Assembly: GCA_037954665.1 (NCBI GenBank)
Contig: JBBMOL010000012.1
Span: 2,542,001-2,606,000, forward strand
Origin: Laguncularia racemosa
Lineage: Eukaryota; Streptophyta; Magnoliopsida; Myrtales; Combretaceae
Reading direction: 5' to 3'
Length of the DNA stretch: 64,000 nucleotides
Shown here: positions 1 to 12,307 of the stretch, in pieces
Layout: the number at the start of each line of letters is the position of its first letter
How positions within the stretch are numbered: position 1 is the stretch's first letter
Notes under the pieces: model-generated
The model's database searches: none
Told to the model about the DNA's origin: nothing
Seen by the model: the letters and a program-made list of their open reading frames with translations, nothing else
Program-made: the position numbers and the translations under genes

Positions 1-683
1 CCAATTCCATACCTCGTGCTTAAATTGTCTGGACAGACTATATAGTATCCAAAATCATAGCCTGATAAGGCTCCATTTCTTTCTTTTATGAGTAAGACTT
101 GTACTTTCTTTTCACAACTCTGAAATCTGGATAAGTAAAGGTATAATTTGTTAGTTACAGTGTTAAAGAAGTGGTCAGAGTAAGAAATGGTTGGAAAAAG
201 GTGTTTTCTTCCTCATTGCCTGATGTTCCTGCCTGAGATGGTCTGGAGGACAACAAAATGAGATATCTAATATTCATTCAAGGAAAAGGAGTGATGCCCA
301 GAACAAAACACCTAATATATTTGGCAGAGAGAAAAATGGACCACATGAAACAATTTTTAAACATGAGATCAAAATATTGAACGGGAATAATGAAAATACC
401 AATCTTTTTATTACCCAAAAAAAAAATGAACACAAAAATTCATCTAGTATTTTTTGTTGTGAGAACACTTTTATCCTTGAAGTTAAACTTAGTGGGACCA
501 AGCATGAGACTTTACCAGCATCTTTTTTTGAGTTTTGTTTTGGTGTGGAATGATGGAAGCTTGGCTCTCCCTGTGAACATGCTTGACAGATTATTAATTC
601 ATTTACCTGCTTTCCTAGAAAATATAAATATAAGAAAAGGAAGAGTTGTTTATTTCACACAATAACTATTATATAGATTGCAG
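1..683 (+). other. MED17 intron (partial)
   Basis: This stretch precedes the first MED17 exon visible in the window and ends in a good acceptor (ttgcag at 678-683). No translation in any frame resembles the upstream MED17 region, which in other plants runs into the LQ-QNWKVKRQR junction. I read it as the 3' part of an intron whose 5' end, with the exons for roughly the first 160-170 residues, lies left of the window. Confidence 0.6.
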
Positions 684-2833
684 CAGAACTGGAAAGTTAA
701 ACGGCAACGTGTTGCAACTTCTATTCCAAGCAATGAAGGCTTTACTATTGACATGCTGGATAATTCCATACCAGATTTAACAACTGTCATTCGTCCATCT
801 TCCTTATCCACTGTACGCGTGGAACATGATTCAGCTGGTATGTTGGCAATAAACATACCCCCTCAATCTTGTCACACACTACGATTTGGTTTTCTTGGCG
901 ATCAATCATACAGTAAGAAGGGGGAAGAAAGCAGTGTAAAAGATGAAAAACCTGAAAGAGGAAGTGAAGCTGAATCAACAGGTGACGATGAGAGTGTTAG
1001 AAAAATGCATTCTATTCTTCGTCATGTGCACTCGGCAATATTTGATGAGCAGGTATTACATTTGCCATATTAGCATGGATTATATATAGGTACATTGTGG
1101 GTTCCATGTTAATCCAGCTTCCCCCTCCCCTTTTGGATTAAATCAGGTATTTGATTTAGTGAATCGTGAGGCATTCGTATCAACTTTGGGGGTAAATGTG
1201 ACTGGAATTCAAGAGAATTATCTACAGCTAAGCATAGGTCCAGGAACGTCTGCATTCATATCACTTGTCCCATCTGGTCAAGATGATCAATCAACTGAAA
1301 CTGCTGGTGACAGGAGCTTAATATCTGTGGACTCCCTAAAGAGGAATATTCCTGACAACATGAGCTATGAGATTTATCTTCAACAGATTTTTCACAATTA
1401 TCTGTTCATAAGATCTAAAAATAAGCCCATGAATGCCCCCAAGCCATGAATGCCCCCACTCAAGTGTCTGGTCAATCTGCAAGAGATGGCTCAAGTCTTC
1501 TTGGTCATTTCTGTTTGTCTCTTGCTCATAGAATATTTGCTAATAAAGTTCTTAAGGAGCTGGAGAGTGTGGTATGTAGCTAATTAACTGTTTCAGTCAT
1601 TATGTTGCTTGTTACTGGATGGATGAATGAGCTTTATTATTTAATTAAATGTTCTTGTGTTCTCCCTCTTTTTCCCCAAATCAATAGGTTTGCAAGGTCC
1701 CATATCTCCATTTGACGTTTCATCCCGCATGGCACTCTCGGACATCTTCTTGGACACTTTTTATGAAGGTTCCTGAGTCTATTCTTTATGCGGGTTGCCA
1801 AACACAATCACCAGATACTAATCACTTGAAGTTCAACAAGTCACAGTTTCGAACAAAGGTAATTGTTACTGATGACAGCATTAAAATTGAAGGTGAAGGC
1901 AGCCCCAATGTTGTTGGCCTGTTCAATGGGACTTCAGAGGACATTTCTTCGATAAATAGATATGATTGTGACTTAGCAGATCTTGCAGGAATTATTTTGC
2001 AGCAGGTGGGTATTGGTACTTTTGTTTTAAATCATTTATGTTATGCTATGGGAAATATTTTTACTGTTTGAGATGTCCTTGCATGCCTTTGGATCTTAGA
2101 GATGGATGCTGTTTGTGGTTCAAGTTTGAATGCTTTTCTATAAAGGGTTTTTTTGGAGCTCAAAATCCCCCCTGCTAGTGCAGGGGTAAGCGGAGGAAGG
2201 ATGCACATGTATGTAGCCCTATCATTGCATTTTGCAGACGGATTGTTTTAGTGCCTCAAACCACTGACCTTTTTACTTTAAAAAAAAAAAATACCAGATC
2301 TTTAGTTTTCTGAAACAAAAATTGTCATATGGATCTGAGCTTCAGAAGTATATATGCACTGCATGAATTGAAAATCTGATGGCTATTAAGTAGTTACTAA
2401 AATTTAAAGCTTATATTCCCATTTTGTATTGTCATTTGCATGCTCTCCGGTTCTAACAGTATATACTTTCTCTTATTAAATCAACCTGATCTTGGATTTG
2501 CAACAGGTTGCCAGCCAAGTTATATGGTGGCTCCATGAGGAGGCACTTTTGGTTGGGATAAAGGCAACCCGAGACTTCCTGTGCCTGTCCTTTGAGTTGG
2601 AACAGGGTGAACCACTGAGTCTGGTAGCACAGGTGAATCCAGAAGACAGCAATGGTTGCATCTTGTGGTGGCTGGTAATGGATGACAGTTTCTCCAATGA
2701 GGGAAAACTCCATATGGACTTCTCTGATGGTCCAACTGACTATAGGAAGTTCTTAGGTCCTTTATCACTGGATTTACTGTACTCAACCTTGATGGATTTA
2801 GTCACCTTGTGCAATGGTGGGGTGGCGCACTGA
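684..2833 (+). CDS. MED17: Mediator complex subunit 17, 3' part, with one frameshift
   Basis: MED17 is a head-module subunit of the nuclear Mediator complex that links transcription factors to RNA polymerase II. Four exons are supported: 684-1052, 1147-1571, 1688-2005 and 2507-2833, all joined in phase 0 at GT...AG introns. The reading opens QNWKVKRQR, a hallmark of plant MED17, and continues through DCDLADLAGIILQQ, VASQVIWWLHEEA and SLDLLYSTLMDLVTLC to a TGA at 2831-2833, giving about 478 residues. Plant MED17 proteins are about 650 residues, so the N-terminal part is outside the window. In exon 2 the frame breaks: an 18-base segment (1423-1440) is repeated as 17 bases (1441-1457), giving a premature TGA at 1447-1449. 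Downstream of the break the protein (TQVSGQSARDGSSLLGHFC...) is intact to the donor at 1572. The break is either a real allele or a homopolymer (CCC to CC) sequence error. Family call is firm; functionality is not. Confidence 0.9.
2168..2272 (+). repeat. degenerate SINE-like segment in MED17 intron
   Basis: Inside the third visible MED17 intron there is a GC-richer patch containing caggggtaag, then gatgcacatgtatgtagccct, then gtgcctcaaaccactgacc. The order loosely recalls the body of angiosperm Au-type SINEs (GGGTAAG, GCGTACAT, GACCCT, GTGCACTGGG). Similarity is weak and no target-site duplication could be fixed. It may also be ordinary intron sequence. Confidence 0.3.
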
Positions 2834-3290
2834 TCAGATGGTTACATGGTCTAACGAGTTTATTTAGTTGACATGAATGGTAGGTTTTGAAATGTTGTAA
2901 TTAATAGACATTTCAAGTGGAAATTTTCTTTCAACTTTCCTTGTATCCTTCTAATTTATTGTTCATTTTCTGTAATGCTCATAAGCTCATACTAACCAAA
3001 GCACCTGTAGGTCAGTGGGTAGAGCGTTTGTATCCTTTATAGAAAGTCTGCAGTTGCGATTACAGTTACTTGATCCGACATTCATTATGTTGTTCAGAGC
3101 TGTGTTTTTGGGGGGAAGAATTGCTCATCCACATGCATGAGTAATGCTTTAGTTAATTTCGAGCAGTGTACGTATTTCCTCTTCCATCCTTGTAGTTGTT
3201 TAGAAGAAGTTACTTTCGGCCCGTGGGTGTCTTGTGTATTATCGGTGTCCACACCATTATTTAAAGTTTTTCTTTCATAATAATGTAATT
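2834..3290 (+). other. MED17 3' untranslated / downstream region
   Basis: This sequence follows the MED17 stop codon. It is less AT-rich than what comes after 3290 and has several T-rich stretches and aataatgtaat near 3279 that could serve polyadenylation. No coding potential is seen. It contains the tRNA-like sequence at 3001-3072. The exact transcript end cannot be read from sequence alone. Confidence 0.4.
3001..3072 (+). pseudogene. tRNA-Arg(CCU)-like pseudogene
   Basis: The sequence starts gcacctgtaggtcagtgggt and continues agagcgtttgtatcctttata, then gaaagtc, which follows plant tRNA-Arg(CCU) closely from acceptor arm to variable loop. The anticodon stem tttgt/ataga pairs at all five positions counting G-T pairs, around a seven-base loop with CCT in the anticodon place. 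The A-box (taggtcagtggg) is nearly standard. The D-stem has one mismatch, the B-box is decayed (ttgcgat where TTCGA is expected), the T-stem does not pair, and no 3' acceptor strand matching gcacctg is present. It is therefore a dead tRNA copy, or the head of a tRNA-derived SINE. Confidence 0.55.
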
Positions 3291-3641
3291 ATTGTAGGGT
3301 TGAGCATACTTCGATTTAATTTGTTACATGATTTAAGTCATTATTAGACTTGTTATTACTTTTTTTTAATGTACAAGTTAATAAATCATGAAAAATTATA
3401 CTAGATATAAAAAATAAATAATAATAATTCATGGTGATTTTCTTGGTATTATTTATAATCTTTAATATCCGTTTTATATATTTAAAAAAAATTATTATTT
3501 TTTTAGGTAATTTTAGTTTTTATATTAATAAATAAATAAATATAAAAAATAGCAAATTATTTGATAAAAATTGCATATGAGGAGTTGAATAAGTAATATA
3601 GAATCCATTTTTTTTATCATCCATTCTTTAAATTTTCATTG

Positions 3642-3671
<30 letters not shown>
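3642..3671. repeat. (TA)n microsatellite
   Basis: A perfect run of about 15 TA units in AT-rich spacer. Confidence 0.9.
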
Positions 3672-3673
<2 letters not shown>

Positions 3674-4289
3674 CTTATGATTAGGTTTGATTTATAATTT
3701 TTTTTGAATTTAATTTGTAGTTCAATTGATTTGATTTGATTTGCATTTTAATTGTTTTTTTTTTCCCTCAACCTTGGTAGTTAGTACATTACTAAGCAAT
3801 AATTAGAGAATTATAATCAAGCTTCCTTCTTGTAAGATTTAGGGTTACAAACTCAAACCTACTTAAGTTTTAGTTAAAACTTCAAACCACTCATGTAGTT
3901 CATCAAGTCATGTTCAAGCTTTATAATGTCTAGTTTAGCTAGAGCCTAATTGGCATTATATTTTGGCAAGTTGAAGTCAAGTAAGGATATTTAATATTAT
4001 TTTTATTAGAAAAATATTTGTTTAGACACTCAATCAAATTAAGCCCATGTTTAGAATTATAAGTTAGATTGAACTTGAGTTGATTTAAGCTTTGAATTTT
4101 TTAGTTAAGTCTGATTGTGAGATAAATAGACTCAATTCATATATTGCCTTATACTAAGATTATGTATTGACAAAACAATTGAATTTTTTGGTAAGAGTTG
4201 GTTATATAAGAATTATGGGGGGGGGGAGGGGGGGAGAGAGAATGCTAAAGTGATTAATTAGCCTCATAAAGTAATTTATAGCTATTGGG

Positions 4290-5190
4290 GCTATACATGA
4301 AATGAGCTAAGCCAAGCTTTTAAAGGCTCAAGTTTAGCTCATTAGACAACTATCAAGCTTAAGTTGAGTAGAGTTTTTACTTAGTCTGAAAATTACAAGC
4401 TCAAGCTTAAATTCATTAGAAAATCTGAAGCTCAAGGTCAATTCATTTAGTTAAATAAACTTGAACTTGTTTATCTAAATAAGCTCAAGTCTGAGCCGAT
4501 TTATATAAATGAGCCTAAGCTTGATTCTTTGATTCTTTAAGCTGGTTTGTAGATTAATGTATTTGCTCTAATTCTTTGGAGGAACTATGTTTATCTAAAG
4601 AGTGTTTTTTTTTTTAATGAAATAATAAATTAGTTAATAAATTATTCTAGTTGTACTACCTTCTCTTTTTAAATTTATTTTATTTTATTTTTAGATTTAT
4701 TGGTATATCAAGTTACAAGTTATATGCTATAAATTGAAATGCATAGTTTATATTAAATTGTTTTAAATGAAGGGTTTAGATCGATGACATACCATATGAT
4801 CACTTTTAAGTGATTGTATTGTAGAAGTCGTCTCTTATTTAATGTATGTGTATGTGTGTGTGTGTGTGCATATATATATATATATATATATTGATATTGA
4901 TATACTATGATTTTCAATTTAATATATTGGCTTGTGAGCCTGCTCCTCCTAAGCTTGTTTACAATTTAACTAGTTAACAATTAACTCATTAACATTATAA
5001 ACGAATTTATATATGTGAGTTTACTTGCGAAACAACTTGTTAAATAGGAAATCAAACTCAAATTTTTTAAATAAATAAGTTTTATTTTAAGCTCAAGCTC
5101 AACTCATTATGAATTAAATTTGAGCAAAGCCAATTTAAAGCGAACTAAGTTTGAATACCAAACAGTTTGGCTCATTACAGCCCAAAGAGT
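4290..5190. repeat. degenerate AGCTCAAGCTT-rich dispersed repeat
   Basis: Words such as aagctcaagct, gagctaagcc, cttgagttg, aaactcgtt and their complements recur every 20-60 bases on both strands, so the segment is full of short imperfect inverted repeats. The pattern recalls a common dicot repeat built from gagctcaagcttgagctc-like units. A second stretch with the same wording lies at about 35780-36290. No termini could be fixed. Confidence 0.4.
4844..4891. repeat. compound (TG)n-(TA)n microsatellite
   Basis: Imperfect TG repeats (about 4844-4868) pass directly into about 11 TA units (4870-4891). Confidence 0.85.
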
Positions 5191-5797
5191 TATAAAGCTT
5201 AGATTCATAAAACTTGCAACTTGGTCGTCGGTTTGGTTTGCTTGCCATACGGACCAACGTCAATTGAAGAATGAATTAGCTAATGATTAATCCTACACTT
5301 GTCATCACATTTAGACATTTAATAACATGGATAATATTGAGATAAGTTGCTAATATCATGCTCTATCAAACTTGTTAAATTTAATATATGTAGTTTAAAA
5401 TTGTTTAATCACACACCATATTGAACTTATACTTCTAAATTTACTATTTTCACCTTCTTCAAAAAAATATCATAGCAAATAATCTATAATGAACTAGTAA
5501 AAGTGTAAATAATAAAATAGTAAATTTAATAAGTAAAACTTTAACTAAGGATATGGTATTTAGTAACTTCAAATCTTATTTATGAAATTATTAAAAAAAA
5601 AACCTAAAATTTCACATAATAATTTTAACTTTTATTCTTTTTAATAACACCAATATGAATGTGCCCTTATAATATTCATCTCATTTTCCTTGAAAACAAA
5701 AAGTTATATTAAGGATTATAGGATCATTGAAAATTAGTCATCTTAGACATCAGATCAGTTCTAAACCAATCCAAGCTTAGCCCTAACCTATTAAGCC

Positions 5798-8700
5798 ATA
5801 GGTCGGGAGGGAAGTGAACCAACACTGGCCCTTGATAGGAAAGGTTGGGCTAGTTAAATCCCGTGAAGTGACTCTTAATTTTTTTTTTCACATTCTTTGT
5901 TATTTTTTTGTAGATTTTTTTTTTTACCTTTCTTTATCTTATTCGCTAGTATTTTTTAGGTAGTTTTTTTTTTTCTTTTTCCCTTTGTAAATTTTATTCA
6001 CGTAAAAAATTAATCCACCATTTTCACGACAATAAATGATGTTTGCTTCATTAAGTAGTGACAAACCCCATACACAGGTGAGGGATGCTAGCCCCAAATT
6101 TTATTAATTAATTAAAAATATTACTAAAGAGATGGGGAGATTTGACCTTATCTCTTGTACACAATTCTTAAACTCTGCAAATAAATAACAAAAATAAATA
6201 AAAGAGTACTACTTTCTTAAAATTATTTCTAACTTAGTGTAAAAATAAATAAGGTGGTACTACTATCTTTACAAATTAATTTTGCTTAAAGTATAGTTAC
6301 ATAATGAACATAGATATTATTTAACCCTTTGCATCTTACCTAAGATCAAGAGTTGAGCCAATAGAGTTTCCCTTCAATAGGACAAAGTCATTGAAGTATT
6401 CATCTTCTAAACTAGATGTCTCGTACAACTCTTCTATTCTACTCTTTGCCTTTGACAAATCCTCAACGCAAACTAGCACCTCAATGTTAACAGGCGACAA
6501 TCTTGATTGCCGTTGTGATAGGATAAGACCCATTGTACTAAAAGCTTGTTCAACAATTACTGTTGATGTAAGAGTAGCAAAAACTTGGCGAGCTATTTGA
6601 GAGAGAATCAAATAAGTCTTCTTATACTTCCTCCACTAGTCCAAGATGTTGAAGTCCGTGATATTACTGTTACCAAATTTAAAGTTCCTGTTGAAATAGT
6701 GGTCAAGTTCCATGTATTCACTTGAACTAGCATGATGCTGCTTCAAACTTTGTACCATCATTCGTTACATAGGGATGGCATGACCATGCATAGCACCATT
6801 TGAGTCGGGGTATGGTGAGGGAATTGTAGGAACTTAACTACCATATGCAGTAAAAAAGTTAGCAATAAGTTTCCTGTTACCTAGATGGCTCGTCATAGTT
6901 CTTGTATAGCGGTAACAGCATAGATGTCTTGAGTCTCAAAAAATGTGTCAACAATTTGATAATACATATTAAGATATTCTAAAAGCATGTCTTTCTTATA
7001 ATATGGATCTAAAATAGAAGCAACAAGATAAATTATAGGAATTTGTCTATAATATAGCAACCATTTTGTAGCCATTTCACTAATAGCCACTTGAAAAAAT
7101 AGGTCGCTTTGGACTTCAAGCAGCATCATCAATATGTTTATGGCATTCATTAGGAAAAAGAGAATACTAGCTTAGTACACTTGAGAAAATGTTAGAGTAC
7201 ACTCATGGAACACTCTAAGCATGTTTAGTATTCTACTAAATATATCCCAATCGTAGGGGTGCAATGGAACATCTAGGAAATTCCCCATAGCAAAAAAAAA
7301 AAAAAAAAACATCTTTATAGAAAACTGTACTTTTCAGAAGTCGATAAGTGAAAGTCCACCTATACTTAACATCTTTTCTAAATGTTTTAGGTCGTATTAT
7401 GTTATCAATACAAAATTTTCTCTATACTTTATTTACAGATAAATGGTCAATTAAAAAGCCAACTAGTTGTCTTATAGGTGACATTTTGAAAATCTAAACA
7501 ATTCAGATCATCTCTAATACAAAAATTTAAAGTATGACAGGCACATCATATGTAGAAAAAAGTCCTACCTAATATGGGTTGGCATAATACTTTAAGTTCA
7601 TCAAATAGATGCAGTGTTAGCAGTTGTATTGTCAAAATAGATTGAAAATATATTTTTAATCAATGGGTATTCACCTAAAATAATACTTATTATATGAAAA
7701 ATATTTTACGCCATATGGCATTCATTAAAAATCCTAAGTACTATTAGTCTCTTATGTACTTGCCATGCATCACTATTTAGTGATATGTATTCTCATGTAC
7801 GAATCATCATGTCATGGATTGGTCTATATATCTGCGCAAATAGAAACTTACATATCAAGATAATTAAATATAGTAGCTAAGCCATGCTTACTGTTGTGAT
7901 ATAGTTTCACAATGGCTTGTTACCTCAGTTTTCAAGTCGTAACTTTGTGAGCTTGGATCCAAAGCTTCTTGTCCGTACTTCAGCGATGTGTGGAAGATGT
8001 GTGACTCCATGATAAGTGACATTTGGCTAAGTATTCTGCTAGGGCAACTTTTTGTCTCTCAACAGAATACCAAAATAGGCTTGCTAATTACAAACCACCG
8101 GATTGAGATATTTGTTGTTGTGATTTATCTATGCTGAACTTCGTTGGGTACTTCGATTGTATATACCTATTCAAAGTCTCATAGCCCTCCCTCTTCTTCC
8201 ACATGTAACTTGATTGATAATAGTTGCAATACATACAGGTATACCCATTTTCCCCTATAATTTTACAAAAATGTTTCGTAAAAATATCATAATTTAAGTA
8301 GTACATGTGGTTTACCTATGGAGTCGGCTACCATTTATATGGCCCAATACTTCTTCCTCTGATACTTCCTAAACATTATCTTCATCTTTTTCTTTTGCCT
8401 CCTCCCCGTTGCCCCCTTATGACAGCGGTTTACTTTGTCCATTAAGAGTCCTTATGTTCAAGGTTTAGGGGTGGTATTATCAAATCCTCTAAGCACTTGT
8501 TGTTGAAGTCATAGAGATCGTAATCCTCCACATCAAAAAAATTACTTAAGTTCACACCGAACAAATTTTCCCTTATCGTCTTTTCCAAAACCCTCTTTTA
8601 CCAAAAGATGAACCATAGAAGAAACTTGTCATTTTTTTAATTAGTATAAAAAGAAAATACTAATATGGAAAAAAGTAATTTGATGATTTGGTTAATGAAA

Positions 8701-9354
8701 AAAAAAATCAATGGAAGATATTTAAATATAAACAGCAAGAATAATCTAGATAACAAAAGTACCCACAAGTTAAATAAATTAAAGAGTTGAGCATATGAGA
8801 GTACAAAAATGAATAAATGTACAAGAGATTGAATAATTTTTTTTCGTAGGGAATCGAGTGAATGCAGAAGCACGAATATATACAACATTCTAAATTTTCT
8901 CCTACCTCACAACGTTCAAATTAAAAAATTCTCACACATTTTGATTCTTACACTTGTAAGCCTATTGCCTATAAATTTCTACACACTATCCATTTTGTTT
9001 TGAAGCTAACTTCAAAGATTAAATTTGAAAATCTTCACACATGCGCCTACGCTTGCAGTCTTATTATCTATTTCCTTACTTTGCATCAAACAATACCCTA
9101 TTTTTTTTTTTGGCTTACAAATCTTACTTTGTGTTTCAAATTCAACTCAACTTTTCTTTGTTTTCTTTCTTTTGCTTTTTCATTCATTCTTTCTTCCTTT
9201 CTAGCCATTTGTCTTCTTCCTTTTCTTCTTTTTCATTCTTTCTTTCTTCCTTTTAGACTTTGCAAACATTTGTCTTCTTTCATTTATCATCTTTATTATT
9301 ATTATTATTTTGCTTCTCGTTGGCCCTACATTACATGTGGGGCTGCCGACCTAT
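5798..9354 (-). mobile_element. degenerate hAT-superfamily transposon (approximate limits)
   Basis: A broken hAT transposase on the minus strand (6336-8306) sits between two GC-richer flanks that share an inverted word: ataggtcgg at 5798-5806 and its complement ccgacctat at 9346-9354, with further loose similarity (gccctaacctatt versus gggctaggttgac). The 3.5-kb spacing fits a hAT element. I take these as subterminal inverted sequence; the true terminal repeats and the 8-bp target-site duplication were not identified. The interior right part (about 8640-9330) is pyrimidine-rich and non-coding. Confidence 0.5.
6336..8306 (-). pseudogene. hAT transposase pseudogene (BED finger, RICESLEEPER-like)
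   Basis: Read on the minus strand, three blocks keep the order of a plant hAT transposase. At 8306-8088 lies a BED-type zinc finger: DIFTKHFCKI, CMYCNYYQSSYMW, and a late histidine position replaced in YETLNRYIQSKYP. At about 7640-7440 a decayed core recalls the family pattern around DNTTAN...ELKVLCQPILG. At 7150-6893 lies the helical region with LVASILDPYYKKDMLLEYL. At 6611-6336 lies the C-terminal dimerisation domain with ARQVFATLTSTVIVEQAFST and RQSRLSPVNIEVLVCVEDL. Many stops and frameshifts separate the blocks, and known family members are about 600-700 residues in one frame. The element cannot encode an active enzyme. Assignment to hAT is firm from the C-terminal block alone. Confidence 0.85.
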
Positions 9355-11640
9355 CAAGTCATTATGGGCTAGGTTGACTAGTTCCTTAGGCAACCTATTT
9401 GAAACCCACCTGCCCGGCAGGTTTCATGCTTAGTGAAACTAGCTCCCACGAGCTTGTTCACGGTTCATGAATCTACTAAGTTGAGTCAATGATTTGACTC
9501 GACCTCTTCCTTTGTCTAAGTCATCTTATATTTAAGTTTTTCCTCTACCATCATGTTATATTCAAGTTTAAATTGATTTTTCATTCTTCTTTTTTATCTT
9601 ATTAATTACTTGCATAGAGCTAGATTTGTTCCTCAAATGATATAAACATTATTCTAATGGATAAAATATGTTCAATAAAATGTATATTGGTTGAAAAAAT
9701 ATATATAGGTAAAAATTGCACTTTCATTAATAAAACACCCACTTTTTAACTTCTCTTTTTTTTAAGCATGCAACCAATTTTGAAAAAAAAAAAATTTCTG
9801 ACCTTTAACTAGTATTTAATTTTTTTTATCTTTAATAAATATTCAGAAGTATTATTAATGAATTAATGATTATTTTTTTCCATTTCATATAAGATTGACA
9901 TTATTTTATAACTAGATTATATATTCCCGAATATATATTATATATATATATATATAATATGCGTTAGTCAAAGTCTAAATTTATTCAATGTTGAGGATGG
10001 TGAATTATGTTTCCTCTAGCCTTGTGTTTATTTTTAAATAGAATTTTTTTACAACCATTTTAGCATAATATAAATATATATATATATATATAATATATAT
10101 TACATAATTGCATTTGTCATGGTTGCATCAAACTCAGACGTCCAATCAAGTTGGTGAGTCATTATGTTTATCTCAATTACCTGAAATAAGGTAAACATCA
10201 TTATCATTTGTCATTTTTAGTGAATGTTTTACTTCTATCATGAAGTTGAGCATCGTTTACATCTTTCTTTTCATATTTCTAACATTATTAGGACAGTCTT
10301 GAGATATTAGGCTAAATAAAATAAAAAATTCCGCAAACATTCACGAATGATTTGGTAAAATAAATTGCAATCCCGAAATATGAATTAGTAAGAAAATATG
10401 AAATAAAAAATAATAATTAGCATTAAAAGAAAAACCGTAAATACTTTTTTTCAACTTTGTTTCCTCTTTCTGTGACTCAAACCTAACCCTAGCCCTAAAA
10501 CTATATCCAATGACCCCCAAGCAGCTTGAGCCTTCACATGCTGGACCACTCAATCACCATAGCTCGGGTTACATATATGTCTTCCACACAAAAATTGGCA
10601 AGTCATTTGGTTTATGAGTATTATTCCTAATGTTTAAAGAAGTTTCAAACACAAATGCCAACAAAACAAAAAATTACTTTCTTTTGTTTGGTTGAGCCTT
10701 ATAAGAAATGTGTAATGAATTTAAAAAGAAATATTTTGGATAATTTTTCAGCTATATTACTTACTAGTATAATCACAACATTAGTATATGATTTTTAATA
10801 AATTCCTTCAATAACAATCAAATTATATTGGTCTCATAATTAACATATTAAAAATTATATTTACTAATTTACATGATATATCTTTAATAGTCTAGTATTA
10901 GAATACAATAATTTATATTGCGATATTATCATTAATTTTAATGAATGCGCTAATATTGATATTATAGTTGTTGTCATGATAATAATTATACTAATATAAT
11001 AAATAGATATAGCAAATGTCAGCTTTTACATATATCCCAATAAGTCAACATATTTTAAACCATACTAATGTTATAACTGTCACATATGTGGATCACCACT
11101 TATACATAATAGATCTTGTGTCTTCTTTGCCAACTTTAATACTTTATATGCATCTTTTAAAAGAAATGTTAACATCATATGTTATTTGTTTATTTATTTA
11201 TATAGTCACTACTTATCACAAGAATATAAGAAATATTTGATCAAATGTTTGTAATTTAACTAGTAACTAATACTATGTCATTTTTACTAAAAATTATATG
11301 CCAACATAGTATAAATTTATGTACCTACATAATAGTAAGATCATATATATTGTCTAATATAATTTCAAAATAATATATTTTGGTGTTTAATATCAATTCA
11401 TATAATTCTTTTATTAAATATATAGTACATTCAATACAATTTAGCGTGAAACTGTAACATTTAAAAAATCAAGCGTATACATGTACGATATGCATCATTA
11501 TTCAAATAATATTTTATCTCAATCATATCAGCTATAATAAAGACAATAAAAAGCACCGTTAACATAAGTATAGTACTAATTTATGCAATAAAAGTGATAT
11601 GATAATATTAAATTTATATATAAGAAAAGTGATGGAATCT
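9355..11640. other. AT-rich intergenic spacer
   Basis: No gene is seen. It holds a short palindrome acctgcccggcaggt at about 9407-9421 and two (AT)n runs (about 9931-9960 and 10073-10102). Confidence 0.6.
9931..10102. repeat. two (AT)n microsatellites
   Basis: AT dinucleotide runs at about 9931-9960 and 10073-10102, separated by unique sequence. Confidence 0.8.
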
Positions 11641-12307
11641 CCTTCTGAGGCGGCTGCACATTCCCCACAAGTGAAATGACTCCTATCACTTAGAATAGAA
11701 TTAAGAAGTCATTCTGCCTTGCCTATAAACGATAAAATGGATGATTTGGCCATTTCCTGCCTAACTTTATACCTTACTCATCATGCCTTGACGACCTCTA
11801 TAGACCAGCCTACCAGCTAAGCCTAACCCAGTACCTAAATCATGTGACCATCAAATCCACTACCTCATCGACAGGACCACCGGACCCAAGCGATTACCAC
11901 ACCCATGAGCTATGTAACCACTGGATAATGCAAGCTTAAAACGACAAAACGACAATTGATCCAACTTAAGCCACTAATGTCATTTGAGTTGCACAATGAT
12001 CATACTTGTACGAGCCTAACCATGTAATATGGACCGCCTGAAACCACTAGAACCAAGCAAGCGCTAACCACCTATCCCATGTGTGTATGTAGCTTAAATC
12101 AAGTTACATTGATCAAGTAACACCTAGGTTGCATTAACTTTGGTTGCGCTAGGTTAAGCTCATTGTTTAGGGATTTAGTTTTGACGTAAGTCATGGTGCA
12201 CCGTGCCATGGTCAATTTTTCAGATCTGTGAAGTGACCATGAGTTGTTCACTTGCGAGCCATGGTGGTTCGTTGGTTTAGTGAGTTACGTTAAGTGAGCA
12301 TTTTGAG
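11640..12307. other. GC-richer non-coding segment, probable old transposon debris
   Basis: Base composition rises sharply against its surroundings (ggcggctgcaca..., gacgacctctatagaccagcctaccagc...). All frames are broken and nothing recognisable is encoded. It looks like the remains of an LTR or internal region of a retroelement, but no repeat partner was found in the window. Confidence 0.3.

Larger units (their letters stand above)
3290..5790. other. AT-rich intergenic spacer
   Basis: No gene is seen. The stretch holds poly-A/T runs, two AT/TG microsatellites, a G-rich run near 4219-4240 and a segment rich in aagctcaagct words, listed separately. Confidence 0.6.

Noticed and set aside
9000..9377. 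125-codon open frame, hydrophobic
   Set aside because: It is a run of pyrimidine-rich sequence giving Phe/Leu/Ser; no start context, no family motif, and it lies in the non-coding end of the hAT element.
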